A stretch of DNA of 64,000 bases from assembly GCF_003664035.1 (NCBI RefSeq), contig NZ_RCCK01000010.1:744001-808000 (forward strand), read 5' to 3'. Below are positions 16,310-24,617 of this stretch, in pieces. A model generated the notes under the pieces. That model worked only from the letters and a program-made list of their open reading frames with translations. It made no database searches and was not told where the DNA came from. Every line of letters starts with the position of its first letter. Position 1 is the stretch's first letter. The stretch comes from Pedobacter alluvionis (lineage in GTDB: Bacteria; Bacteroidota; Bacteroidia; Sphingobacteriales; Sphingobacteriaceae). A program made the translations under genes and the position numbers.

Positions 16310-17380
16310 TTATATCTTTAATTCATTCTTATTTATATTCCAAAGCCAAATAACGATATCCTGATAGCTATCGATACCTTTTTTCTGGTTGTTCAGTTTT
16401 AAGAAACGATCGAAAGCGGCATCCATATAACCGAACATATCACCATTGTATTTTCTCCAGAATTCTTTTTCAATTTTAAAATCAGCTAAAACCCGGGGTG
16501 AAAGTTTTAAATAAAGTAATTTATAATCCTCTGGTGATTTCATCCTGATCTCGAATAAAATATACCGCAACATTTCATAATTAGCAGAATATTGATAGTT
16601 TACATCCGTGCTGTTACTTGCGGTCAGGTATCCCAAAAGATTAGCTTCATCTTCGTAAGCAATGCCTAATTGGTGCCCAATTTCGTGGCAGCTTACATAA
16701 GGTTTAACAAAGTCAGGCAAATTCATATTCATATTGGCTTCTCCAGAAAGCGGTGCATAATAACCCTCAATGCCAATTTTACTGATGATCCATGAATTTA
16801 AAACCGATTTTAAGCAAGGATTGGAATATCTGAATACTGAGTTTTTTTTCTCCATAAATGAGTAAGCAGCTGCAGATTTTGATTCGAGCTCATTAACCGT
16901 GTAAGCGGGCACTTTATTTTGTTTCAATTTTAAGGCATTGGTTTTATCAACGAAATAATTACCCAGAACAACCAATTCTTTAACATTATATTTTTCGTTG
17001 CCAATCCCTAACTCTTCGCTAATACTTGGTCGGCTATAATTTAAACCCCATACGATTTTGAAAATGATGTAGAGAATTAAGAAAAAATTTAAAATCTGTA
17101 AGGGGACAACAATTCTATCCTGCTTTTTTAGTGATTTACGCCTTTTGTAAAATCTAACGATTTTATAAAGTACAAAGCCAATCAATAAGGCATAAATGAT
17201 ATCGCCAATGGCGAAAGGAAAAATTGATGATATAAACCTTAATGCTGAAGAAATATAAGGATAAAAACCTGTTGAATAATATTTTTGGACAAGGGTAGGG
17301 AAGAAGCCAAAAAGGTAGATCAGCAAAGCAATTATTAAAACTGCAATGAATTTTAAATAGATAGATTTATTTTTTCGCAT
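16310..17380 (-). CDS. DUF3810 family membrane metalloprotease-like protein
   Basis: A 356-residue protein with N-terminal transmembrane segments (residues about 10-30, 45-70, 88-112) and a periplasmic domain containing YVSCHEIGHQLGIAYEDEANLLGYL. The HExxH helix plus the downstream acidic ExxxN segment is a zincin motif, typical of DUF3810. The family is restricted largely to Bacteroidota and is of unknown function; a membrane-anchored peptidase is the simplest reading. A 38-codon ORF ends 6 nt upstream and may be cotranscribed. Confidence 0.82.
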   Translation of the reverse strand: MRKNKSIYLKFIAVLIIALLIYLFGFFPTLVQKYYSTGFYPYISSALRFISSIFPFAIGDIIYALLIGFVLYKIVRFYKRRKSLKKQDRIVVPLQILNFFLILYIIFKIVWGLNYSRPSISEELGIGNEKYNVKELVVLGNYFVDKTNALKLKQNKVPAYTVNELESKSAAAYSFMEKKNSVFRYSNPCLKSVLNSWIISKIGIEGYYAPLSGEANMNMNLPDFVKPYVSCHEIGHQLGIAYEDEANLLGYLTASNSTDVNYQYSANYEMLRYILFEIRMKSPEDYKLLYLKLSPRVLADFKIEKEFWRKYNGDMFGYMDAAFDRFLKLNNQKKGIDSYQDIVIWLWNINKNELKI

Positions 17381-17386
17381 TTTATA

Positions 17387-17503
17387 TTACCAGCTAAAAA
17401 TAGCGACTATCATCAGGATAACAAATATAAATATCTTTCTTAACAGTTGTTGCTGGTTTGCTTTTCTTTCGAAACCATCTTTTCTAAGTTCCCAGGAAAC
17501 CAT
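17387..17503 (-). CDS. small single-pass membrane protein (38 aa)
   Basis: An ATG-started 38-residue ORF. The N-terminal half is charged (MVSWELRKDGFERKANQQ), and the C-terminal half is a hydrophobic helix (LRKIFIFVILMIVAIFSW). A GAGG stretch lies 2 nt before the ATG. It ends 6 nt before the DUF3810 start on the same strand, so translational coupling is plausible. No family is recognised. Confidence 0.45.
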   Translation of the reverse strand: MVSWELRKDGFERKANQQQLLRKIFIFVILMIVAIFSW

Positions 17504-17558
17504 AACCTCAAAAAACGTTGTTAAGGAACTAAATATAAAATAGAAGTATCAACCATTA

Positions 17559-17816
17559 TTATTTGGTCCGCCATTCATTGATTGATTTTCTTGCTTCATC
17601 GATTTTTTGAATTTGTGTTTCAGAAAATACTGGTCCTTTTAATAAAAGATCTGAAAATTTTGTGCCATATTTTACAGCAGGCTCTTCAACTTTGTTGTCA
17701 GAAATTACATTTCTATTCTTCGCTTTTTCTTTCAATTGAGCAACAAAATCAGAAACCTCCTTCTTCATGTTTGAAGGGAGGGCTGAAATCTCCGAAAATA
17801 ACTGTAAATCTGTCAT
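17559..17816 (-). CDS. DUF2281-like antitoxin-type protein, no toxin partner
   Basis: An 85-residue acidic/basic mixed protein. The N-terminus (LFSEISALPSNMKKEVSDFVAQLKEKAKN) matches the 'LP..lkqEv.dFi.fLk.k' opening of DUF2281 antitoxin-like proteins, and a short C-terminal SDLLLKGPVFSE segment follows. DUF2281 genes usually precede a PIN or RelE-type toxin gene; the next ORF downstream is the 38-aa membrane protein instead. It is therefore an orphan or remnant. Confidence 0.55.
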   Translation of the reverse strand: MTDLQLFSEISALPSNMKKEVSDFVAQLKEKAKNRNVISDNKVEEPAVKYGTKFSDLLLKGPVFSETQIQKIDEARKSINEWRTK

Positions 17817-17850
17817 TGCTAATTTCTTAAGCTAAACAAATTTAACAAAT

Positions 17851-19185
17851 CTATCTCAAAAATGTCAAACGTTTTCCGATCTGATCGGTCGTGAATTTGC
17901 CATTTTGGTAAGCCAGGTTGCCTGATACAAAGGTATGTGTAATACTTGCCTGGAAAGTATCTCCGTCAAACGGACTCCAGCCACATTTATAGAAATTATT
18001 CAATTTGGTTACTTTCCATGAATCTTTGAGGTCTACCAGCACTAAATCTGCCCAGTAGCCTTCTCGGATGAAACCACGTTTTTCAATATCGAAGCAGATC
18101 GCCAGGTTATGTGCCGTTTTTTCAACAATTTTTTCTAAAGAAATTTTACCTTGTAAATGCATTTCTAATAATGCTGGCAAAGCATGCTGTACCAACGGGC
18201 CACCAGATGGAGCCTGCGAATAAGGCTGCTCTTTTTCTGCTAAAGTGTGTGGAGCGTGATCTGTCGCAATTACATCAATATAATCTTCCAGGACACCCTT
18301 TAATACACCTTTTTGATCATCTTCGGTTTTTACAGCAGGATTCCATTTAATGAAATTTCCTTTTGAAGCATAATCTTTATCGTTAAACCAAAGGTGATGT
18401 ACACAGGCCTCAGCCGTAATTCTTTTATCCTTTAGCGGGGTAATGTTATCAAATAAGGCTATTTCTTTTGCTGTAGAAATGTGCAGGATATGCAAACGCG
18501 TTTGATAAGTTTTAGCCAGTTCGACCGCTAGTGATGATGATTTATAACAAGCCTCTGCACTGCGGATTAAAGGATGCATATCGATTGTTAAATCATCACC
18601 ATATTGCGCCTTAAATTTGGCTAAGTTTTCGCGAATGGTTGCTTCATCTTCGCAATGCGTAGCTACCAGTATTGGCGCTTTACTAAAGATATTTTCTAAG
18701 GTTTTTTCGTTGTCAACCAGCATATTCCCGGTTGATGAACCCATAAAAACCTTAATTCCGCAAACATTTTTAGGATCGGTTTTTAAAACTTCTTCAATAT
18801 TATCATTACTGGCACCCATGTAAAATGAGTAATTGGCCAGTGAAGTTTGAGCTGCAATTTCGTATTTATCAGCCAATAAATCCTGTGTTAAGGTATTGGG
18901 TACCGTATTGGGCATTTCCATAAAAGAGGTAATCCCCCCAGCTACAGCAGCCATACTTTCGGTAAAAATATCGGCCTTATGGGTTAATCCCGGCTCGCGG
19001 AAATGGACCTGATCGTCAATCATCCCTGGTAAAAGGTATTGTCCTTCTGCATTAATTTCCTGGGCATCAGGTGCGGATAAATTTTGACCAATTTTGGCAA
19101 TTAATCTATCTTTTATCAATACATCAGCAACAATTTTTTGTCCTTCATTTACAATTGTCGCAGCTTTTATCAGGTAAGTATTCAT
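17851..19185 (-). CDS. pyrC: dihydroorotase
   Basis: A 444-residue amidohydrolase that cyclises carbamoyl-aspartate to dihydroorotate in pyrimidine synthesis. Visible metal-site elements are LPGMIDDQVHFREPGLTHK (about residues 51-69), the carboxylated Lys in CGIKVFMGSSTGN, THCEDE, HILHIS and IATDHAPHT. The first His of the usual HxH is Gln (DDQVHF); all other ligands are present. The ATG follows a TACCTTTG box by 5 nt. The gene stands alone. Confidence 0.9.
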   Translation of the reverse strand: MNTYLIKAATIVNEGQKIVADVLIKDRLIAKIGQNLSAPDAQEINAEGQYLLPGMIDDQVHFREPGLTHKADIFTESMAAVAGGITSFMEMPNTVPNTLTQDLLADKYEIAAQTSLANYSFYMGASNDNIEEVLKTDPKNVCGIKVFMGSSTGNMLVDNEKTLENIFSKAPILVATHCEDEATIRENLAKFKAQYGDDLTIDMHPLIRSAEACYKSSSLAVELAKTYQTRLHILHISTAKEIALFDNITPLKDKRITAEACVHHLWFNDKDYASKGNFIKWNPAVKTEDDQKGVLKGVLEDYIDVIATDHAPHTLAEKEQPYSQAPSGGPLVQHALPALLEMHLQGKISLEKIVEKTAHNLAICFDIEKRGFIREGYWADLVLVDLKDSWKVTKLNNFYKCGWSPFDGDTFQASITHTFVSGNLAYQNGKFTTDQIGKRLTFLR

Positions 19186-19190
19186 GGTTT

Positions 19191-19198
19191 CAAAGGTA
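19191..19198 (-). promoter_or_regulatory. -7 box of pyrC, 5 nt before the ATG
   Basis: Minus-strand TACCTTTG followed by AAACC and the ATG. Suggests a leaderless transcript. Confidence 0.5.
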
Positions 19199-19285
19199 GT
19201 AATTTAGTGTTAAGTAGCGAGTATCAGGTATCAAGATTTTGATGCTGCGCTAATGGGGAATTATGTTTAATGCTACTGTTTTGGG

Positions 19286-19340
19286 TGAAATAAACCCGAC
19301 AGCAGCGGGCACGAAGTAAAGCGGATGGCGGGACTTGCTG
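19286..19340 (+). repeat. dispersed repeat family A, copy 2
   Basis: GAAATAAACCCGACAGCAGC followed by GGGCACGAAGTAAAGCGGATGGCGGGACTTGC. Same order of blocks as the copies at 4711 and (inverted) 54018. Confidence 0.65.
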
Positions 19341-19452
19341 AAAGAAGAATTACTGAACTTGCTTTTCTACTAATTCTTATAAAAGAAACCTTGTTTTTTA
19401 GATGTTACTGAAACCTTCTGCCTTACACCTTCAAACCCTCAACCTTAATCAC

Positions 19453-19460
19453 TATCTTTG
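19453..19460 (+). promoter_or_regulatory. -7 box of the DEAD-box helicase, 6 nt before the ATG
   Basis: TATCTTTG, then TACGCT, then ATG at 19467. The last TTG of this box gives a longer apparent reading frame that is not the real start. Confidence 0.55.
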
Positions 19461-19466
19461 TACGCT

Positions 19467-20813
19467 ATGGCAAAATCGTTCGAAGAATTTAAGTTAAACA
19501 GGCAAATTTTAAATGCAGTTGCCGATGCAGGTTATACCGTTGCCACGCCGATACAGGAAAAAGCAATTGCTCCAGTGTTATCTGGACAGGATATTTTTGG
19601 TATCGCTGAAACTGGTACGGGAAAAACTGCTGCTTTTGTTTTGCCAATTTTAATGCAGTTGAAATATGCTCAGGGCGATCATCCAAGAGCACTGATTTTG
19701 TCGCCAACACGCGAACTTGCCATGCAGATTGCAGAGCAGGTGAAATTATTTTCTACCTATACTGATTTACGTTCTTTAGTTATTTTTGGTGGAATTGGTC
19801 CGAAAACACAGAAAGAGCAGATTGCAAAAGGCATTGATATCCTGATTGCTACGCCAGGAAGATTCTTAGACTTATATTTAGCTGGCGATATTAATACCCA
19901 GAGCCTAAAGTTTCTGGTATTAGATGAAGCGGATAAGATGATGGATATGGGCTTTATTGGTTCTATCCACCGGATTTTGGAGATTGTTCCACGTAAACGT
20001 CAGAATTTGTTGTTCTCGGCAACAATGAGCGACTTAGTTCAGAAAATTGCAGGCGATTTCTTAAATAATCCGCTTGTAATTGAGGCATCTGCACAAGCAA
20101 CCCCTGCTGCAAATGTAACGCAGACTTTATATTACGTTCCGAATTTCAAAACGAAAATTAACCTGTTGCAGCATTTGTTGAAAAATGATGAGACTTTTAA
20201 CCGTCTGATTATTTTTTGTAAAACAAAAACAGTTGCCGATAATATTTTCAGTTTTATTGAACGTAGGTATGGCGCTGAAAATGTTCGTGTAATCCATGCC
20301 AATAAAGGACAGAACACCAGGATTAACTCTATAAATAGTTTTAAAGAAGGTAATATCAGGGTTCTGGTGGCTACAGATGTGGCGAGTAGGGGTATTGATG
20401 TGAGTGATGTGAGTCATGTGATCAATTTCGATGTGCCGATTATTATTGAAGATTATGTACACCGTATCGGCCGTACAGGCAGGGCTTTTGCCAAAGGTGA
20501 TGCGATTACCTTTGCAACTGATGCCGAAAAATATTATATCCGCAAGATCGAAAAATTGATTCGCCAATATATTCCTGTGGCCGAAATTCCGGAAGGTGTA
20601 TTCATTGATGAAACCCCTTACGAAGAGCGCCAGCATATTGCAAAAGAAATCGATATGCAGAAACGTAAGGAAGATCCTGATTTTCAAGGGGCTTTCCACG
20701 AGAAAAAACATGCTGCGGCAATAGAAAAAAAGGTGAGGGAGAAAGCCAAAGCAAAGGCTGGTAAACAGGTAAAGAGTTTTAAAAAGGGCAAAAAATTCGA
20801 TAAGAAAAAGTAA
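19467..20813 (+). CDS. DEAD-box ATP-dependent RNA helicase
   Basis: A 448-residue DEAD-box helicase with all core motifs: Q motif (ATPIQEKAI), I (AETGTGKT), Ia (SPTRELAMQI), II (VLDEADKMMDMGF), III (SAT), IV (IIFCKTK), V (VATDVASRGIDVSDV) and VI (HRIGRTGRA). A Lys-rich tail (residues about 405-448) probably binds RNA. Such RhlE/SrmB-type helicases remodel rRNA and mRNA. The ATG at 19467 is chosen over the TTG at 19458, which lies in the promoter. Confidence 0.93.
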   Translation: MAKSFEEFKLNRQILNAVADAGYTVATPIQEKAIAPVLSGQDIFGIAETGTGKTAAFVLPILMQLKYAQGDHPRALILSPTRELAMQIAEQVKLFSTYTDLRSLVIFGGIGPKTQKEQIAKGIDILIATPGRFLDLYLAGDINTQSLKFLVLDEADKMMDMGFIGSIHRILEIVPRKRQNLLFSATMSDLVQKIAGDFLNNPLVIEASAQATPAANVTQTLYYVPNFKTKINLLQHLLKNDETFNRLIIFCKTKTVADNIFSFIERRYGAENVRVIHANKGQNTRINSINSFKEGNIRVLVATDVASRGIDVSDVSHVINFDVPIIIEDYVHRIGRTGRAFAKGDAITFATDAEKYYIRKIEKLIRQYIPVAEIPEGVFIDETPYEERQHIAKEIDMQKRKEDPDFQGAFHEKKHAAAIEKKVREKAKAKAGKQVKSFKKGKKFDKKK

Positions 20814-20861
20814 TGAACCCGACACAATTAAAATAATTATTAATTTTCTAAATAATTATTT

Positions 20862-20890
20862 CAATTGTCAAAGGCTCCATCTGACAATTG
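20862..20890. other. inverted repeat / hairpin after helicase
   Basis: CAATTGTCA and TGACAATTG form a perfect 9-bp stem with an 11-nt loop, between the helicase stop and the small membrane gene. It has no T-run, so it is a hairpin of unknown role. Confidence 0.5.
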
Positions 20891-20911
20891 AAAACAAATA
20901 AATAAACACAG

Positions 20912-21184
20912 ATGAACTTTAGGGTTACGCCTTTAAATATTGTAAGTGCCATTGGTTTGGCTTTGGTGGTTGTAAATCTCTTTTCGGAGAAAAGTACAGC
21001 ACCACGTCATGTAAATATGGATGGTTTTTACCTTCTTGTTTTAGGTTGCCTAATTCTTGTAACCTTTATTACAGATATGATTTTTCGCTTTACTTTGAAA
21101 GATATTAAGCGTATTTGGATAGTAGAATTGATATTTATCTTTATTGCAGCAATCTTGATGTTAATATTACAAAAAGTAGTTTAA
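20912..21184 (+). CDS. small three-helix membrane protein, unknown
   Basis: A 90-residue protein with three hydrophobic segments: residues about 8-24, 41-60 and 69-88. The ATG follows an A-rich leader. No conserved motif is recognised. It lies between the helicase and gldC on the same strand. Confidence 0.65.
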   Translation: MNFRVTPLNIVSAIGLALVVVNLFSEKSTAPRHVNMDGFYLLVLGCLILVTFITDMIFRFTLKDIKRIWIVELIFIFIAAILMLILQKVV

Positions 21185-21285
21185 AGCTGCAATGAAGTAA
21201 AACTAATATTAAGCATCTTTGCATCCGTAAAAATTAGTCGGTCTAAATCGGAGGAATCTGTTAAATCGGTGAAATCAATATTAAT

Positions 21286-21621
21286 ATGAAAAAAGCAGAA
21301 ATAAAAATAACCGTTGAGTTAGATGAAGGCAATAACCCGGATAACATACTTTGGGAAAGCACAGATTCTGGTAACGCTGATAAAGTACCTGCAAAGGCGA
21401 TGTTTTTATCCGTTTGGGACCACAATTATAAGAATACCTTAAAGATAGATCTTTGGACAAAGGATATGCCTGTTGATGAGATGAAACGTTTCTTCTACGA
21501 AACTTTGCAAACCATGGCCGACAGCTTTTTAAAAGCCACAAACGAAACTTTAATTGTTGAAGATTTACGCGATTACTGTGCCCACTTTGCAGATAAGATG
21601 GGGATTATTGAAGGGCAGTAG
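21286..21621 (+). CDS. gldC: GldC-like gliding motility protein
   Basis: A 111-residue cytoplasmic protein matching GldC of Bacteroidota: KKAEIKITVELDE at the start, MFLSVWDHNYKNTLKIDLWTKDMPVDEMKRFF in the centre and LRDYCAHFADKMGI at the end. GldC affects gliding in Flavobacterium, but homologues are widespread in non-gliding members, where the role is unknown. The start codon follows an imperfect family F repeat. A TTAGTCA tandem array follows the stop directly. Confidence 0.85.
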   Translation: MKKAEIKITVELDEGNNPDNILWESTDSGNADKVPAKAMFLSVWDHNYKNTLKIDLWTKDMPVDEMKRFFYETLQTMADSFLKATNETLIVEDLRDYCAHFADKMGIIEGQ

Positions 21622-21623
21622 TT

Positions 21624-21707
21624 TTAGTCATTAGTCATTAGTCATTAGTCATTAGTCATTAGTCATTAGTCATTAGTCATTAGTCATTAGTCATTAGTCA
21701 TTAGTCA
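21624..21707 (+). repeat. TTAGTCA tandem repeat, 12 copies
   Basis: Twelve perfect head-to-tail copies of the 7-mer TTAGTCA, followed by a partial TTA. It starts 2 nt after the gldC stop codon. The perfect copies suggest recent slippage, so copy number is likely variable. Confidence 0.97.
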
Positions 21708-21806
21708 TTAAAAAATGCCAGGTAAGTTAGCAATTAACCATTAACTTCTATTACAAACAATTGCCAACCGGCGGAATCGTTAAAATCAGTGTAATCATTT
21801 TTAACT

Positions 21807-22205
21807 ATGTTAGTATTAAATAAATTCAGGGCCTGGTTAGGCATTTTGTTATGCGTTATTGCAGGTTTCTGCCCCATGCTAAAAGTGCCCATTAAAGGCA
21901 ATTGGAACTTGTATCAATCAGATGCGCGTTTGTTTTTGATTACTTATGCTATTATCGCCATTTCGGTATTGGTTCTATTTATCAGAAAAGTAGGGGCCTT
22001 TAGGTTTATGAGTTTTGTAATGGCTATCTGGTATGTTTTAGCGGTAATTGCTGTTTACTTTACAGCAAACAATTACACTAAATATGGCTTCGCAAATAAA
22101 CTTATCGGTAAAGTTGTTCATTTCCAATGGGGCTGGATTGTACTTTTGGTAGGTGTTGTATTTATGCTTTTCAGTGTTAAACGTGGCGAAAAAATTACAG
22201 CTTAA
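21807..22205 (+). CDS. small four-helix membrane protein, unknown
   Basis: A 132-residue protein with four predicted transmembrane helices (about residues 8-25, 43-60, 67-86, 108-126) and short polar loops. No known motif. The ATG lies just after a family F repeat. Its 3' end overlaps the convergent lipocalin gene by 4 bp. Confidence 0.65.
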   Translation: MLVLNKFRAWLGILLCVIAGFCPMLKVPIKGNWNLYQSDARLFLITYAIIAISVLVLFIRKVGAFRFMSFVMAIWYVLAVIAVYFTANNYTKYGFANKLIGKVVHFQWGWIVLLVGVVFMLFSVKRGEKITA

Positions 22206-22711
22206 TCTTTTTCGTGTTGTTGCGAGGTTAGTTTACTTACCTCATACCCTTTAGCTTTACATCTGGCTACAATTTCATCATGGGTTTTCTTCGGCATCGT
22301 CTGATGGCGGCTCATGATGAACAAAAACTTATGATCGGGATGACCCACGACTACATAAGAATAATCGTCTGCAAGTTCGATAATCCAATAATCGACTTTG
22401 ATCGGCCAGATAAATTGTCCCTGTAATTCTCCTTTATCACCATCTTCTGACGGAAACATTTTTGAAGTTCTGGAGTAAATCTTGTCATCTCCAGGTTTCT
22501 TATAAGTGGTGAGCACTTTGTAATAACCATCTTTATTCAAAGTATACCTGGTAGTTGTTTCACGACTCCCTTTATCAAAAATGGTCGGAATAGAATATAG
22601 CGAGTACCATGTTACTGCATATTTTTTTAAATTCAATTTGGCCACTGGAATATTTTTTTCCATCGGCACGTAAGTGAAGAGAACTAGCAGGAGGGAACAG
22701 ACTGTTTTCAT
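22202..22711 (-). CDS. blc: lipocalin (Blc-like)
   Basis: A 169-residue exported lipocalin. A signal peptide-like start is followed by [30 protein letters not shown] and a later [38 protein letters not shown]. These match the Blc 'W-Y-x-IPt.Fe.G', 'FfwPf...Y.v..Ld.dY.y..Vg' and 'YLWILSR' motifs. No clear lipobox Cys is present. Blc proteins bind lysophospholipids or other hydrophobic molecules in the envelope. Confidence 0.82.
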   Translation of the reverse strand: MKTVCSLLLVLFTYVPMEKNIPVAKLNLKKYAVTWYSLYSIPTIFDKGSRETTTRYTLNKDGYYKVLTTYKKPGDDKIYSRTSKMFPSEDGDKGELQGQFIWPIKVDYWIIELADDYSYVVVGHPDHKFLFIMSRHQTMPKKTHDEIVARCKAKGYEVSKLTSQQHEKD

Positions 22712-22766
22712 ATAATCATAATTTGATATGACTTACAAAATTGACCTAATCTTGGTTTTGAGGATC

Positions 22767-23156
22767 TTAATCTGCAATAAAATAATCATCGGTATCTTCT
22801 TCCAATGGAATATAGATCCTTTCCCATTCATTGCCATCTATAACTTCCCAGGTATGTCCTTCTCCGGCAGTATCATTGGCAATAAGGATAATCCCAGGTT
22901 CAATCATAAAAGTTTCGCCATTGCTTACTGTAAACCGGAGTTTACCCTTAAGCGTAATTACAAATTGCCTCCTCGGTGCAGGGTGGGGGATTTTCTCTAA
23001 AGTTGATACATCAGTTTGGGCGAAAAAATAATTGGCATTGATATGCTGACGGATAGGGATTTTTCCAATTTCGAATGCACATTTGTTATCTTCTATATTA
23101 ATTAAACGAATTGCTTTTAGATAATTATTTGGTGTTCCGGCTTGATCGTTATTCAT
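22767..23156 (-). CDS. cupin-fold protein
   Basis: A 129-residue small beta-barrel protein. RRQFVITLKGKLRFTVSNGETFMIEPGIILIANDTAGEGHTWEV follows the cupin motif order (G-x-hydrophobic strand, 'PG' turn, and a closing 'GHtw'). No signal peptide. It starts 17 nt upstream of the ogt stop side and may be cotranscribed after ogt. Ligand unknown. Confidence 0.72.
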   Translation of the reverse strand: MNNDQAGTPNNYLKAIRLINIEDNKCAFEIGKIPIRQHINANYFFAQTDVSTLEKIPHPAPRRQFVITLKGKLRFTVSNGETFMIEPGIILIANDTAGEGHTWEVIDGNEWERIYIPLEEDTDDYFIAD

Positions 23157-23173
23157 CTGCTAAAATTATGGTT

Positions 23174-23653
23174 TTAAAATTTTAATTCGGTTTGTCCTTT
23201 TTTGGCAACCTCACGTTCATGTTGTAGCAGCCACTGTTTACGCCATAAACCTCCGGCATAACCCACCAGTTTACCATTACTGCCAATTACCCTATGGCAT
23301 GGTACTGCAATCGCAATATTGTTTTTCCCATTTGCTGCAGCAATAGCCCTGATCGCTAATGGATTGTGTGCAGAAAATTTAGCGTATGAGGTGGTTTCGC
23401 CAAAAGGAATGGTCAATAAATTTTGCCAAACCTCCTGTTGAAATTCGGTTCCTTTTTGTTTCATTGGAAAATCGAAATCCCGAAGCTTTCCATTAAAATA
23501 TGCTTTTAATTGGTTGGCAACTTTTATGGTCAGTTCGTTTTCTGTTAAACCAGCAATATCCTTTTCTTCAAAAGTAACGGCATGCACAAAATCCTCATCA
23601 GCCAGGATGCTTAATCTGCCAATAGGCGTTTCTATAACTGATGCGTAGTTCAT
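23174..23653 (-). CDS. ogt: methylated-DNA--protein-cysteine methyltransferase
   Basis: A 159-residue suicide alkyltransferase that removes O6-methylguanine. The active site is AIAVPCHRVIGSNGKLVGYAGGLWRKQWLLQHE, with the acceptor Cys in PCHRV and the helix-turn-helix FQQEVWQNLLTIPFGETTSYAKF before it. No Ada-type regulatory domain is present. The ATG is clear; the cupin gene follows in the same direction. Confidence 0.94.
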   Translation of the reverse strand: MNYASVIETPIGRLSILADEDFVHAVTFEEKDIAGLTENELTIKVANQLKAYFNGKLRDFDFPMKQKGTEFQQEVWQNLLTIPFGETTSYAKFSAHNPLAIRAIAAANGKNNIAIAVPCHRVIGSNGKLVGYAGGLWRKQWLLQHEREVAKKGQTELKF

Positions 23654-23655
23654 AT

Positions 23656-23795
23656 TTCTATTTTACCACAGATTTACACGGATGAACACAGATTTACTTT
23701 ACAGGCTAAATTAAACTTTAAAATAATCTGAATTTTGGTTGGCTTTTAATAAACACCATCTGTGTTTATCCTCTACATCTGTGGTTAAAACTTTT
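23656..23795. repeat. 'CACAGATTTACACGG' inverted repeat pair (family F)
   Basis: ACCACAGATTTACACGG...AACACAGAT is answered by ATCTGTGTTTATCC...CATCTGTGGT about 80 nt later, so the whole spacer can fold into a long imperfect hairpin. Related to the family F stretches elsewhere. Confidence 0.6.
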
Positions 23796-23869
23796 TTATC
23801 CATCGCCTAAACCTGAAACAAAATTACAACAATACAACAATTTAAGCATGCAATATTTATCAATAAAAG

Positions 23870-23877
23870 TATCTTTG
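23870..23877 (+). promoter_or_regulatory. -7 box of ccmB, 5 nt before the ATG
   Basis: TATCTTTG, then CGGTT, then the ATG at 23883. Suggests a leaderless ccmB transcript. Confidence 0.55.
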
Positions 23878-23882
23878 CGGTT

Positions 23883-24548
23883 ATGCAATTGGCCAAAGAG
23901 GTTAAATATTTAATTCACAAGGAAGTATTGTTAGAGTGGCGCTCCAAATATACCATTAACGGTGTATTGCTCTATGTGGTTTCTACTATTTTTACCTGTT
24001 ACCTGTCATTTGTAAGCCTTGGCGATAAATTAACCTGGAATGCATTATTCTGGATTATCATGCTTTTTGCCTCCATCAATGGTGTTTCTAAAAGTTTTCT
24101 ACAGGAAACAAAGGGACAGCAGCTTTACAGTTACATTTTGGCTAGCCCGGCAGCGGTTTTGATTTCTAAAACAGTTTATAATACCCTTTTGATGTTGGTG
24201 CTTACCACCATAGCATTGGGCTTTTATACTTTGGTTTTCGATTCCTTTACGCCGCCTGATATGCTATTGTATTACGTGGCCGTGGTATTGGGCAGTATGA
24301 GTTTCTCTACTGTGTTTACCATGGTTTCGGCCATTGCAAGTAAGGCTGGTAACGGTGGTATGTTAATGGCTATATTGAGCTTTCCGATCATTATTCCGGT
24401 ACTGATCCTTTTGATCAAACTGGCTAAAAATGCGGTAGACGGCCTGCCATGGGAGAACAGTTACGATGAAATTGCGATGTTGCTGGTGGTGAATGTGCTG
24501 ATGGTGGCAACCTCTTTATTGTTATTTCCTTACCTTTGGAGAGATTAA
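23883..24548 (+). CDS. ccmB: heme exporter permease CcmB
   Basis: A 221-residue protein with six hydrophobic helices. The N-terminus KYLIHKEVLLEWRSKYTINGVLLYVVSTIF and the conserved ETKGQQLYSYILASP segment (around residues 73-87) match CcmB, the permease of the heme-handling ABC complex in System I cytochrome c maturation. ccmC and a ccmD-like gene follow. The ATPase gene ccmA is not in this window. Confidence 0.88.
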   Translation: MQLAKEVKYLIHKEVLLEWRSKYTINGVLLYVVSTIFTCYLSFVSLGDKLTWNALFWIIMLFASINGVSKSFLQETKGQQLYSYILASPAAVLISKTVYNTLLMLVLTTIALGFYTLVFDSFTPPDMLLYYVAVVLGSMSFSTVFTMVSAIASKAGNGGMLMAILSFPIIIPVLILLIKLAKNAVDGLPWENSYDEIAMLLVVNVLMVATSLLLFPYLWRD

Positions 24549-24617
24549 TATGGAAGATGTAAAACGGATGATGGAATCTACATTCAATACTCAATCATTC
24601 AATAATTAAATATAAAT

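Noticed and set aside
20127..20825. Long minus-strand ORF of 232 codons
   Set aside because: Lies wholly within the DEAD-box helicase gene on the other strand, has Phe/Cys/His-rich composition and no family motif; the helicase motifs are complete.
21624..21707. CRISPR array
   Set aside because: The unit is 7 bp with no spacers; a simple tandem repeat, and no cas genes are near.
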